Assembly (NCBI GenBank): GCA_034008185.1
Contig: CM067081.1
Location: forward strand, 13,701,821 to 13,765,820
From: Gorsachius magnificus
Lineage: Eukaryota > Chordata > Aves > Pelecaniformes > Ardeidae
Direction of reading: 5' to 3'
DNA: 64,000 nucleotides
The notes below the pieces were generated by a model. It did no database searches, was not told the origin of the DNA, and saw nothing but the letters and a program-made list of their open reading frames with translations. Numbering within the stretch: the stretch's first letter is position 1; every line of letters begins with the position of its first letter. This document shows positions 1 through 10,604 of this stretch, piece by piece. The translations under genes were made by a program, and so were the position numbers.

Positions 1-775
1 ACCTCCAGTTTAGCTTGTAGATGGATATCCCAAATCCAGCCCATTAGGACAACTGCTATAATGAAATAGAGCCACTCACCTCTAGGTCAGAGATTAAATC
101 ATAGGAAAGAATAATTTCAAAACCCTAAGTATGTACTCCAGGGACATCCCAGATCCATACTAGAACTAAACCAGACAGTGGTCACTGTCATGTCCATATT
201 CTCTTCAATGATTTGATTTCCAGTGAAAGGAACTCTGGATAATAACAAGCAGGAAATGCAATATGCTACAATGGGCTCCAGTCTGGATAGCTGGGGAGGA
301 ACTCCAGGTATCATTCATCATATACTTGCAGAGCAGGTAATAAGCTACTGAATATCTGTTTTTCAGCGGTCAAGAACTCTCTTGTATTATCTTCAAACTG
401 TCTCTGGATGTGTAAATTGTCTATTCACTGTCTTATTTCCATTTGTATTTGAAATTACTTGGTGTCGTTTCATGAGATAAGTGCTTGTATTCAATAAAAA
501 ATACCTTCTGTATGCAGCATATCTGGTACAACAAATTTGCTTTGTTGTACAAATTCCATTCTCACTTTCATATCTGTACTAATGTGGAAAGATTCCCGCT
601 AAATCAGTGTTGCAACTTCTGCATTATAGCACTGTAACATATCACTGTTTAGCTTTTTATAACGTTGCAAATCTAATCTTCAGAATTTCCTAAAGGCATA
701 AGAAAGGGCATACCACATCTGGCCTGTGGTTCCATGTTTTGTCTCCAATGTGTGTAGGGGGAATAACAGATGCAG

Positions 776-1014
776 AAAATATATATATATACACACAGAG
801 CTACATACACATAGATATACATATATACACAGAATATGCTTATTCTGGTATTTCTGTCCCCTCAACACATCTATTGAGAATGGTTTGTGTGTGTGTGTAT
901 ATATATATGCGTGTATAAACAAATGCACACATGCACACATACATACTTATATATGTACTTTATAGGCATGAAAATATGACCTATGCGGGGGGGGGGGGGG
1001 GGTGTGTGTGTCTC
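776..1014. repeat. TA/CA microsatellite followed by G-run and (TG)n
   Basis: Alternating TA, CA and TG dinucleotide blocks run from about 776 to 960. An uninterrupted run of about 17-18 G follows near 985-1002 and passes straight into a short (TG)n. Overlapping open frames on both strands here (rich in Ile, Tyr, Thr, His and Cys) are products of the repeat, not genes. Confidence 0.9.
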
Positions 1015-3885
1015 TATAATACTGAAGATTGTTTAGTTTTATTAGTTGAATTTTGTTACTTAAATCTGATTAGGCCTGAAAATGAGTTGGATCAGGAGTA
1101 AAATGGATATTGATGTATATGTGTAATCCAAATTGTCTGGAATAAAAATTCTTTGTCTTCAGATTATTTAACCAACTTTGAAGCACAGACAAGAACAGAG
1201 TTTAGCACCTTCCACAAGTGGCAAAGAAATCCTGTAGCAGAGCAGTGATGATTAAAAGGTTAATGTGAAAAGTAAGTTATTAAAACTATTTTGGACAATC
1301 TTTACAAACTTCTGTGTTCCTGCAGGCTCATAAATGGTACTTCTATCTGACTAGCCCTGGAAACACAACACTTAGACAATCCATTAGAAGGCAAATGCTT
1401 GCAAGAGAAAGAAATGGTGTTGCTACTTTGAGCAGAAGTCTAATAAAGATGTCTAGGCAGCTCCTTTGATTTCTCATATTCACAGGAGCACTGAGATGAA
1501 GAACAGAATTTCCTGACTTGAAGGTAGGGGTGCAGAAAAAGCCATCAGATTAGTCAAATGTTGGGAGACCATATCAAATCTTCTAATGCAATGGTCTGTT
1601 CTAGTCTCAGAAGTTGAGACATTGTATTCTGTTTCATTTGTCAACTACCTCCAGTTATAAAACCAAACTTCCTTTGTTTCATGTTTTAGTCCCGTGTTTA
1701 ACTATATTTCAGGAACTGGTATGTACAGATATAGGGACCCTCAAGGACAACTGGTTAGATGTATGCAGCTGAAGGATGATTAGATATCAAAAAAAGAAAT
1801 GGGAAATAGAAGCCAATCCACCTAATCCTATAACACAGCCCTGTAACACAGATGAACATTTGCTATTTTAAGAGGGCCTGTCTGCAGACAGAAAACTGTT
1901 TTCTTGGGAAAAGGTCATTGTGTTTGATATATTTGAGTGGCGAAGTGAAGAAGCTCAGAGTATCAATGAAGCTTTCATGGTAAACTGCTTGTCCCTGTAA
2001 GACAGGCATAAAACTTTGTGTCAGTGATCGGTAGAAAAAAAATAAGGCAAAGCTATACACTTGATTGCCAGAACTTCTAATCAATCAGTTAATTTTCTAT
2101 CTATATAATTACCTAAAATGTAGCTAATATAAATATCGCAGTTGAATTCTAGGCATACATAACCATTTGGGAAGATGCTGTCTGAGAAAATTACCCTCTT
2201 TAATAGAGAGATATTGTGTCTTTATTTAGTTTTTGTGTGCCTCTCTCATCTATGTATTAGATGTTTGGAAATGTGTTAACAAATATTTTATAATTCTGGG
2301 CAGATGGGATCAGTTACAATTCACAAAACTTTTGACATCAGAAGACCTGTCTCATTTAATTAAAATTATGAATCCATAACTGTTAAAATATATTTTGATC
2401 TACTTTTTTTTCCTTTTTTAAACCCTGTGTAGATTAGGAGTAACTTCACTGAAGTAAGCTGTCTCAATTCACACCCGGTTTACCCTATTGTGGTGAATGT
2501 CCGCCTATTTAACACAGATGCATGTGTGGTAGACCTGAAGCCCTGTTAAACTTATGTGCTGGCAAGTTTCCAAAAAGGGAATTTTTATACATAATGAAGC
2601 TATTATTATGTAACATAGTGCTGATGCTATGACATTTTCTAGTGTTTGATGTGTTAGGCTGGGATATTTTCTCTCAGGACTTACATATCTTTGCCAATTG
2701 AAGAAGATCTCCGGTGGATATTATTTGTTGCTGTGCCTTTGTTTTTAAGAAGCAACTGCCAATGCCCAAATGAATAATGATGGAGCTTCTCTGTTGTGGG
2801 ATGTGAAGGTTTATAGACAAGTTTATGGAATGTCAAGTCATATTATCTGCTACATGGGGATATGACCTGATGGCCAGAAATCAAGGCTTCAAAGTGTCAA
2901 CCTGATCCACTGGAGACTGAGAGCCACTAACCTACCTTTTAGTGATATAAATTTGTTTATAGTAATATAAAAATAGCTTCCACTCTGAATACAACAAGAT
3001 TACAGCTTGAAAGGTCAGGAAATTTAAAATAATTCTTGAATAAAAGATCGTAGGCATCTGAGATGCAGTGCTGTTCAATTCCTTATGTTTATCCTCTTTT
3101 ACCAATACATAACTGTACTTCACCAAGTTAGTCAGAGGGGTGTTATTCTAACAATGACTTGGAGCTGGTTTTGCAAAGATAATAGCAGTACCAAACTTGT
3201 ATTTAAAGCAACTGAGTCTAAAATTACAGCATCAGAGTTCAGACAGCTTTCAAGTGATGCTTGGGAGTGAAGACAGAGGAGTTGGGTAAGGCATTGCTGT
3301 CACCAACTTCCTGTCCTACGTGTGTGTGGTGGCTTTATGTTAACTGTACAGTCTTTGACGGTGCATTCAAAAGTGGAGTTTTGTTCACACCGATGCCTAA
3401 CCTTGGAAGTACTTCAAGCATGTAAAGGACTACTGTCAACAGTGACATTTTCCAGGAAAGTGAAATTTGGCATCTGAGCAGTCCTGGCTTCTTCTTCACT
3501 TGTTCCCCCTGGGGTCTATGATGTAGCTGTGTCTCTGTTGGTGTTATTCATGCCACACTTACTGTAGCAAGCCTTGCACACACAACATGTGACACTTCTA
3601 CCACTGTTAGCTCCCTGCTTAGACACTATGCAAGGAATAAGAGACCCAGATCCATTCCTTCTTTTGTCTGAAGGAATTAGAGCTAATCTCCAGGCTGATA
3701 TCCTTTTTGTTGCTTTTCTTTGAAGTTTCCTGCTTAGAATGGAATAAAACAAGCACATAACTGCTATTTTAAATGGTTTAACTTAAAAAGCATTTGGGCC
3801 AGGATGCTGTATTTTATTAGGGTTGTTTTTTAACTTAGTTATTAATTCCAGACAGTAAATTTCACTAACCCCCCACAAATACCTC

Positions 3886-3908
3886 CCCCCCCCCCCCCCC
3901 CCCCCCCT
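3886..3908. repeat. Poly-C run
   Basis: About 20 consecutive C flanked by C-rich sequence. It lies directly beside the diverged CR1 that follows. The exact length is unreliable in most sequencing data. Confidence 0.85.
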
Positions 3909-3934
3909 CCCTGCTCTCCCCCTTCAAAGAGAAG

Positions 3935-4650
3935 CAGTGCTAAATCAGACCAGAGGCTCACTTTTGATGGTGGCCAGCAGCAGATGTTCAGGGAATGAGT
4001 ATAAGAACAGGGTATGCACAGAGTGGTACTTTCATTGCTTATGTTCTTGCAGTTTCTGGCTATCTCTGGTTCAGGGACCTCCTGAACTAAAGCCAGAGGC
4101 TGTAATCAGACCACCATGTTTAGTAGTCCTCGGTGGAGCTTTCCTCCATTAGCTTGCCTAATCAACTTTTGAATCCATTTATGCTCTTGGCATCCAAAAC
4201 ATCCTGTAGCCATAGGTTCAACAATCTATTTTAAGTATTGAATGACAAAGGTATTTCCTTTGAGATTTCAGAAAAATTTCTTTGTAATTCCATTTAATGT
4301 TCTCTCATTTCCATGTCATCAAACCCACAATATTATTACCCATTACATATTATTCCTGTTTTTATAGACCTCTGTTATATCTCGGTCATTTGTCTGAGCT
4401 TAAGAGTCTCAATCAGTTTAACAGTTTTTTAAAGAAGCCTTACTTGTCCTTCAGCCTTATAGTGGCACTATGTTACTCTTCATATGAGGTGACCATAACT
4501 CCATGAGGTTTTTAAAACATAGTGCACCAACAATTTGAATATATTCATAGAGTTACACAGTTTTCAGTTCCATTTCAGTTCTGCTCTCTATTCCTTACTC
4601 AACAGTTCTTGACACTGTGTTTTTCACCACAGCTAAATATTAAACTCACA
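3935..4650 (-). mobile_element. Ancient CR1-like LINE fragment
   Basis: Read on the + strand, the order of recognisable blocks matches the antisense of old CR1 3' regions: a block about a supposed 'subset seen' region near 3940-4010, then a block around 4160-4260 including 'ctcttggcatccaaaacatcc', then a diverged stretch to about 4640 with 'ttcttgacactgtg'. The similarity is patchy and no reading frame survives. It is much older than the CR1 copies at 13.97, 43.98 and 61.35 kb. Boundaries are approximate. Confidence 0.55.
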
Positions 4651-5838
4651 CTATCAGAAAATTATTAACAATAATTTCAGCTTTTTTTATCTGGAAAGCT
4701 AATATGAACTTCAGTGCATATAAATTTTAATGTATAGTTAAATGAAAACATTTTAATGGAAAACATGAAATAAATACTGAATGTTAACATAAACTAAACT
4801 GAAATAAATTCAAAATTAACTAAAAGGTGTTACTTTTTTAAGAACTTGAATAATAAACCCCATGTTTTTCTGGAAACCAAACCTATGTTTTTGTTTATGC
4901 TACTCACCAGATACAAGGATTTTAGAGGTCCAAGCAAAGGTCATTTCCCTTTTAGTACAGGTATGACCCAAAAATTCAAGCAAAATAAGACAAGATGAAG
5001 GAAATTAAATATTACTGCACTATTTTACAGACAGAATAGAAGCAGTGAGTTTACCAGACCATACAAAAACCCCCTATAAATCTTTAGGAACTACCTTTGA
5101 AACTTCTGAAAGTCTTAGCCAGTGTTATATTCATAAGACTATCCAACCTTGTTTAAAATCCTAAATGGAACCTCGTCTTTTCTATCTGTTTACTTACTTA
5201 GAAATCTTATTACAGGGAATATCCCAAACTAATTTGCAAGCTTCCTGAGTTTTTCTAACTTCTCAATGATCAAAATTTGTAAATGGGTTTACCTGATTTG
5301 TCTGTTACAGGAATTTCTCCTACACTGTTTCTCACTGAGGAGACAAGGACAAACAGTGTCAGGGAATGAAGAAGAGTGGTACTTCTTCATGTCCTTCCCA
5401 CCCTGTGGATGTTTTCTGGATCACTGATTTGATACACCGTATCTGTTGCATTTGCTTCTGGCTTACATGAAGTCATGCCACTGCCTTAGCAGCACCTATC
5501 ATGGGATCACTACCCAGAACTTTCTTGCATTACTCCGGACCAGAATTGAAGACAAATATACCCAGCTGGAACCAAAGAGAAATGTATTTATGGCTGGAAG
5601 TACCCATCTAAAGAATCTGGAGCATATTCTAGAGTGTTGTGAAATGTTCTATGAGACCTCTAATAGCTATAAATGTCAGAGGGACTCAGCTTTGTAGATT
5701 TTCTCAGGGAAAAAAAACAACAAAGTAATTTGTAGCACTCTGTCCCATGGGACCAGGATGGGACACTGGGTTATTTCTGATTCATGGTGCAAGAATTCTA
5801 CACACTAAATTGCTGACACTAATTCCTGCATTGCTGAA
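4651..5838. other. Unassigned AT-rich sequence
   Basis: No gene, RNA or repeat family recognised. An 83-codon frame at 5446-5697 has no recognisable domain and no supporting splice or promoter context. Confidence 0.6.
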
Positions 5839-6267
5839 TGTGCTGGTTTTGGCTGCGATAGTTAATTTTCTTCATAGTAGCTAGTATGAGGCTATGCTTT
5901 GAATTGATTGTGGAAACACTTTTGATAATACAGGGATATTTTTGTTATTGCTAAGCAGTGCTTACACAGAGTCAAGGCCTTTGCTGCTTCTCACCCTGGC
6001 CCACCAGTGAGTAGTCTGGGGGTGCACAAGGAGTTGGGAGTTTCCTGGAGGTGGCTGAACACCTGCCTGCCCATGGGAAGTAATGAATTAATTCCTTGTT
6101 TTGCTTTGTTTGCATACGTGGCTTTTGCTTTCCCTATTAAACTGTCTTTATCTCAACCCACGAGTTTTCTCACTTTTACTCTTCCGATTCTCTCCCCTAT
6201 CCCACCAGTGGGCAGTGAGCAAGTAGATGTGTGATGCTTAGATGCTGGATGGGGTTAAACCAGGACA
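5839..6267 (+). mobile_element. Older ERVL-type LTR (+), 5' LTR of a non-autonomous element
   Basis: The 429-bp block starts with TGTGCTGG, one base from the TGTCCTGG start of the younger LTRs, and ends in AACCAGGACA. It is followed by the same GTCCTA spacer and primer-site layout as the provirus at 9.9 kb. It shares the 'tattaaactgtctttatctca' core with a poly(A)-type ATTAAA. Compared with the younger LTRs it is shorter and diverged. No matching target duplication was found because the expected + strand 3' LTR is missing. Confidence 0.8.
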
Positions 6268-6275
6268 GTCCTATT

Positions 6276-6293
6276 TGGCACCCAGCATGGGGC
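6276..6293 (+). other. Primer binding site, decayed tRNA-Lys type
   Basis: TGGCACCCAGCATGGGGC lies 8 bases inside the LTR. It differs from the tRNA-Lys1,2-type primer site at three positions, two of them being CG to CA changes expected from methyl-CpG decay. It confirms that 5839-6267 is a 5' LTR. Confidence 0.7.
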
Positions 6294-6639
6294 CTGAAGG
6301 TTTTGAGATAATGACATGTTTGATTGGAATGTGCTAGATTGAATTTACAGCTGTTATTCCTGTATAGCTATTAATTGGCAGGCTCCTTTGCTTGCCATGG
6401 AGCTTGCTTGCCTTACTGTGTATTAGAGTCTAGTGCTCATTAGTGGCTGCTTTTTGCTTTCACTGCTTGCTGTACTACTGATCATCTTACTCTGCTGTGC
6501 CTGGGAACATTTTGATAACAGCAATGGCCAGGTGCCTGGACTGGCAGATGGCCAAGGCATCCCTGCTGTTTCTGTGCTGCTGTACTGGACAGGTTGGAAT
6601 TTCAGTGTGAACTGCAGTTCATAAACCCAAGTGGATAAA

Positions 6640-6930
6640 CCTAGAACAGAGCAGGTATGCTCCTGGAGGAACTGCAGCCATGGGTAAGGCCATGTTGGAG
6701 AAGGTTCACTTCTGAAGGGACTGTGGCTGTGGGTAAGGACACACTGGAGCAGGCATTGTGGCCCATAGAGAAGGCCATGGTGGAACAGGTGTGCCTCAAA
6801 GTGACTGTGGCTGTGGATAAATCTATGCCACAGCAGGTAGATAAGGCTCCTAGATAAGTCTCCACTTGGAGCAGGTACGCCCCTAAGGGACTGCAGTCTG
6901 TGGATAAGTCCAAGCTGGAGCAGGGTCAAG
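6640..6930 (+). repeat. Imperfect tandem repeat in the non-autonomous element
   Basis: About five imperfect units recur here, each with the pattern 'gactgtggctgtggataag' followed by 'ctggagcaggt'. The second copy of the element, at 35.3 kb, has only one such unit (its frame reads Ala-Val-Asp-Lys-Ser-Lys once), so the array expanded in this copy. Translated units read like Thr-Val-Ala-Val-Asp/Gly-Lys, comparable with the Val-Asp-Thr-Gly repeats after the membrane domain of the full provirus. Confidence 0.7.
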
Positions 6931-7213
6931 GGGAAGACTTCATTGCAATGTTAAACCCTATGGTCTGGTGCAAAGGGGCCAGAGGTGGACATTGCAGTGG
7001 AAATACCTTTAAATTGTTGTAACCCAGGATTTGAGTTGCGTGTTATAAGAATTACTGTAGCAGCAGCCACCTGAACCAGTGGAGGACAAGCCTTACAAGA
7101 AACAGTGCAAGGGCAGCAGTGACCTGACCTGAGATGGCTTTGGTGCCTAGTAACTCCACGCAACACCACCACCTCTCCTGTCCTGAGTGACCACCGTAGC
7201 AGAACAAAAGGAC

Positions 7214-7797
7214 TTCCATGGCTTAACCCCAGCTGTCAACTAGACACCACACAGCCACTCTCTCACTCCCCTCCCGGTGGCTGGGGGAGAGAATCCGAAG
7301 GGTTAAAGTGAGAAAACTCCTGAGTTGAGATAAAGACAGTTTAATAGGGAAAGCAAAACCAGCACATGCAAGCAAGGCAAAACAAGGAATTCATTCACCA
7401 CTTCCCATGAACATGCAGGTGTTCAGCCATTTCCAGGAAAGCAGGGCTCCATCACACGTAATGGTTAATTGGGAAGACAAATGCCATCACTCCCCTTCCT
7501 TCTTCTTCCCCCAGCTTTGCATGCTGAGCACGACGTTGTATGGTGTGGGATATCCCTTTGGTCAGCTGGGGTCAGCTGTCCTGGCTGTGCCCCCTCCCAA
7601 CTTCTCGTGCACCCCCAGCCTCCTCAGTGGTGGGGTGGGGTGAGAAGCTGAAAAGGCCTTGACTCTGTGTAAGCCCTGCTCAGCAATAATTAAACCATCC
7701 CTGTGTCATCAACACTGTTTTCAGTGCAAATCCTCAAAATACCCTCAAACTAGATACTATGAAGAAAATTAACTCTATCCCCACCAAAACTAATACA
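7214..7797 (-). mobile_element. Older ERVL-type LTR in inverted orientation
   Basis: Read on the - strand this is an LTR of about 584 bp of the same older group as 62096-62674. It shares the blocks 'gataaagacagtttaata', 'ggaattcattcaccacttcc' and 'aaagcagggctccatcacac' with that copy. Its outer ends are eroded, and no target duplication is visible. It faces the + strand LTR at 5839-6267, so the interior at 6268-7213 lies between convergent LTRs instead of the normal direct pair. Confidence 0.8.
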
Positions 7798-9886
7798 CTG
7801 ATATACCCTTGGAGGAGACATTTCTGACCTGGTCATAATATCTATAGAGGTCACAGACCAGGGCAGGAATTCTATTGAGGTCATTAACAACTGCATGGAG
7901 GCTTTGTGGAAAGATTTATTCCATTGGATATTTTGCTTGCTGTGAAATTTAGCCTGCTATTCTCTTTGTTTCTCACTCCTGCCTTTCTCTAGCAGTATTG
8001 GAAATGTGCCAGTTCCATGAGAGTTTGCTTTCCTTTTCTTGACTGACACACATAGTCAGATTGAAGTGCAAATAGCTCAAAAGGTGATTTTAGGATCAAT
8101 ATAAATAAAAGTGACACTTCTCTGATGGGGAGTTCTTTGTTATTGTTCTGAGTAGAAGTAGCAGTAGACAGGCTTGGAATAATGTGTGGCTTACCATGAA
8201 CTACGCCTTCTGTGCTGATATTTTCTTTGAATGATTTATTGGATTGCTAAGATTAAGATATAGATGTTTTGTGTAATGTGTTGCTCTCTATATATGGATG
8301 CAAAAGCATGACAATAAATCCATTCATTGTTCACCTTTGACTTTTAGGTTACATGCCCTCTCCCACTAAGTCATCTTTCTCAGATTTATTCTATTATTAC
8401 AAAGCTATGAAAAGACACCATCCGTCAAAGCAGGCAGCAGTCTAATACCTCATTCTTTTTCTTCTCAGATGTATATAGAATTGCTTGCTGCAAAAAGCAC
8501 CCCACTCAAGGTTTATGGTGAAAAAAGCTCAGAATATTAATTGTTCTGCCATAAAAATGCAATGTTTTTTAAGTAATATAAAATATCACACAAGTCCTAA
8601 TTTTAGGCAGACAATACTGATTATTGCAGCAAGACTTTTTCTGGCATGTTAAAGACAAAAGTGGATTGAGGGTATTCTGCTTATCCTTGAAGCTGGCAGG
8701 ACAAGATCCAAATTTAGTCTGAAACTAAAATCTGTGTGATTTCCAAGCCAAAGCCAATGAACCCCATCTCTCAGTGGAACTGTGCTCAGTGCCATACTGT
8801 GTGTAGGCATGTTTTTCTGACTGTCTCTCTGACTATCCAGGGCAGATAGCAAGCCTGTGACTGCACTTCTGTGTGAAATGTAAATGTGGTCTGAATGGAT
8901 CAAGCACCAAAGACAAATGTAGAATAGCAGATAGAGCAAGAGAAAGAAAGGATTAATTAGTGGTCATGAGAATAGCACTATCATAAAAGGGAAAGACATT
9001 GCTACAAAAAGGTGAGTTTTAAAGCATGATTTCAAGAAAGACAAAATTTCTTTTTGCACTTGTGTTTCTGCAAATGATATAGAAACTATGGATTTCCAAT
9101 AATCAGATGAGGACTCTGAGGAAGATATTAGAGTCAAAAGTAGAATCAGTGTAATACTCTTACAAAAAAATGTTAAACGGGGGGGTTTTAGTTTGTAACT
9201 TATTGCCACTTAACTGTTTGGCAACTCACAGGATGTTGATTACTTTAATTGATGCAGAGATGCCATGTATGTTTTCCATCAGACCAAGCATACTAGAAAC
9301 ACTAGGCTCCAGTAGGAGGCTGCTAAGATCATTCAGACCCCAGAGAGCAAGAAGGAATTAGCAGTTTTATGAAGATTCTCTTTGGCAAGCTGTAAGTATT
9401 TTATTGACATTTATAACCATTTGTTTAGATATGAAGACTATCTAAAATCTCTTTTACTTATACTTAGTAGTATTTCCTGCTCTCATCTCTACCCAGGGAT
9501 TGTTCCTCTGTTGTGCTCTCAAGTTAAAACAAACCCAAGATGAATCAGCTTTGCTGGCCAACTGTAAAAAATAACCCTATACAATGGATTCCTTCTCTGT
9601 GCCTAGTAAACCTTGATGGGACCTAATACTCTCTGGGAATCCATGTCTCCTCAAATAGCAAACAATTTCTAAAATAAATAGCATCCCAATTTTCCTATAT
9701 ACTGAAGTTACGTGAACAGTCACAAAGTTGATAAAATCAAACAGGACTAAGACATACAATGTTCGATATCTTGTGCTATCTGACAATAGCTAGAGCAAAA
9801 GTCAACAACTCAGGTAGGAGCATAGCTTCTGCACAGAAAGGCAAAAGTTCACTGACTAAAGGATTAATTTGGTAAAAGTTAAATAG
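7798..9886. other. Unassigned AT-rich sequence before the provirus
   Basis: No gene or clear repeat seen. Short frames (for example 8649-8939 and 8964-9209 on the - strand) have no recognisable domains. Confidence 0.6.
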
Positions 9887-9891
9887 AAAGT

Positions 9892-10486
9892 TGTCCTGGT
9901 TTTGGCTGGGATAGAGTTAATTTTCTTCACAGAAGCTAGCATAGTGCTGTGCTTTGGATTTAGTACCAGAAGAATGTTGATAACACGCTGATGTTTTTAG
10001 TTGTTGCCAAGTAGTGCTCAGACTGTTCAAGGACTTTTTGAGCTTCTCCTGCTCGGCCAGGTGCATAACAAGCTGGGAGTACAGCACAGCTAGGACCCAA
10101 ACTGTCCAAAGAGCTATTCCATACCATATAATGTCATGCTCGGGGGGGTTAGTTGGTTGGGCGGTCGCGGGCAGAGTGGTCGCAGCTCGGGCTGTGTGAT
10201 CGCAGCTCAGGGGCGAGTGATCGCTGCTCGGGACGGGCTGGGCATCGGTCGGCGGGTGGTGAGCAATTGCATTGTGCATCATTCGTTTTGTATATTCTGT
10301 ATATTCTGTTATCATTCTCATTATTACTATTATTATTATTTTCTCTTATTAAACTGTCTTTATCTCAGCCCTTGGCTCTAACCTTTTATTTTCTTTCCAA
10401 TTCTCTCCCCCATCCCACTGAGGGAGGGGGGGGAGTGAGTGAGCGGCTGCGTGGTGCTTAGTTGCCAGCCGGGTTAAACCACGACA
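9892..10486 (+). mobile_element. 5' LTR of the ERVL-like provirus
   Basis: 595 bp, starting TGTCCTGG and ending CCACGACA (TG...CA ends). A TATA-like CATATAAT lies at 10125-10132 and a poly(A)-type ATTAAA at 10348-10353, just after a TTA/ATT-rich stretch. It is nearly identical to the 3' LTR and to the solo LTR at 56771. The region around 10140-10235 is G/C-rich with repeated 'gatcgcagctc'-like words and is the most variable part between copies. Confidence 0.93.
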
Positions 10487-10495
10487 GTCCTATTT

Positions 10496-10513
10496 TGGTG
10501 CCCAACGTGGGGC
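10496..10513 (+). other. Primer binding site, tRNA-Lys1,2 type
   Basis: TGGTGCCCAACGTGGGGC begins 9 bases after the LTR. It matches the tRNA-Lys1,2-type site known from lenti-, beta- and foamy viruses at 17 of 18 positions (the fourth base is T where C is expected). It marks the start of minus-strand DNA synthesis. Confidence 0.82.
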
Positions 10514-10604
10514 CCGAAGGGTTGAGATAATGACAGATCTGAACATTTTTAAAACGAATTTGTGATAAGCATTTGTTATATTAGTCTAATAGTCGCTGGT
10601 TGCA

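Larger units (their letters stand above)
1..3934. other. Unassigned AT-rich sequence, no gene seen
   Basis: No open frame here has recognisable domains or codon structure. The only clear features are simple repeats around 0.78-1.01 kb and a C-run at the right edge. I could not assign the rest to a repeat family by eye; diverged mobile-element remnants are possible. Confidence 0.6.
6268..7213 (+). mobile_element. Interior of a non-autonomous ERVL-related element
   Basis: This interior of about 0.95 kb has no gag, protease, RT or integrase. Its left part (about 6295-7110) matches the - strand sequence at 35.1-35.65 kb block by block. Its right part (about 7150-7205) resembles the 3' untranslated region of the full provirus near 15.70-15.75 kb. 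It holds a decayed hydrophobic frame (6433-6624, Leu/Ile-rich N terminus) and a short tandem-repeat array. The matching frame start in both copies has ATG, then eight codons, then TAG, which looks like a short upstream frame. I infer a deletion derivative mobilised by the full element. The product of the hydrophobic frame is unknown. Confidence 0.65.

Noticed and set aside
680..965. Open frames on both strands rich in Tyr, Ile, Cys and His
   Set aside because: They are produced by TA/CA/TG microsatellites.
1440..1640. Weak CR1-like wording ('ggggtgcagaaaaagccatc')
   Set aside because: Similarity is limited to a few words without the expected order of flanking blocks.
6423..6929. 168-codon open frame on the - strand
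   Set aside because: It is antisense to the non-autonomous element and its tandem repeat. No domain is recognisable, and the matching frame is not kept in the copy at 35 kb.
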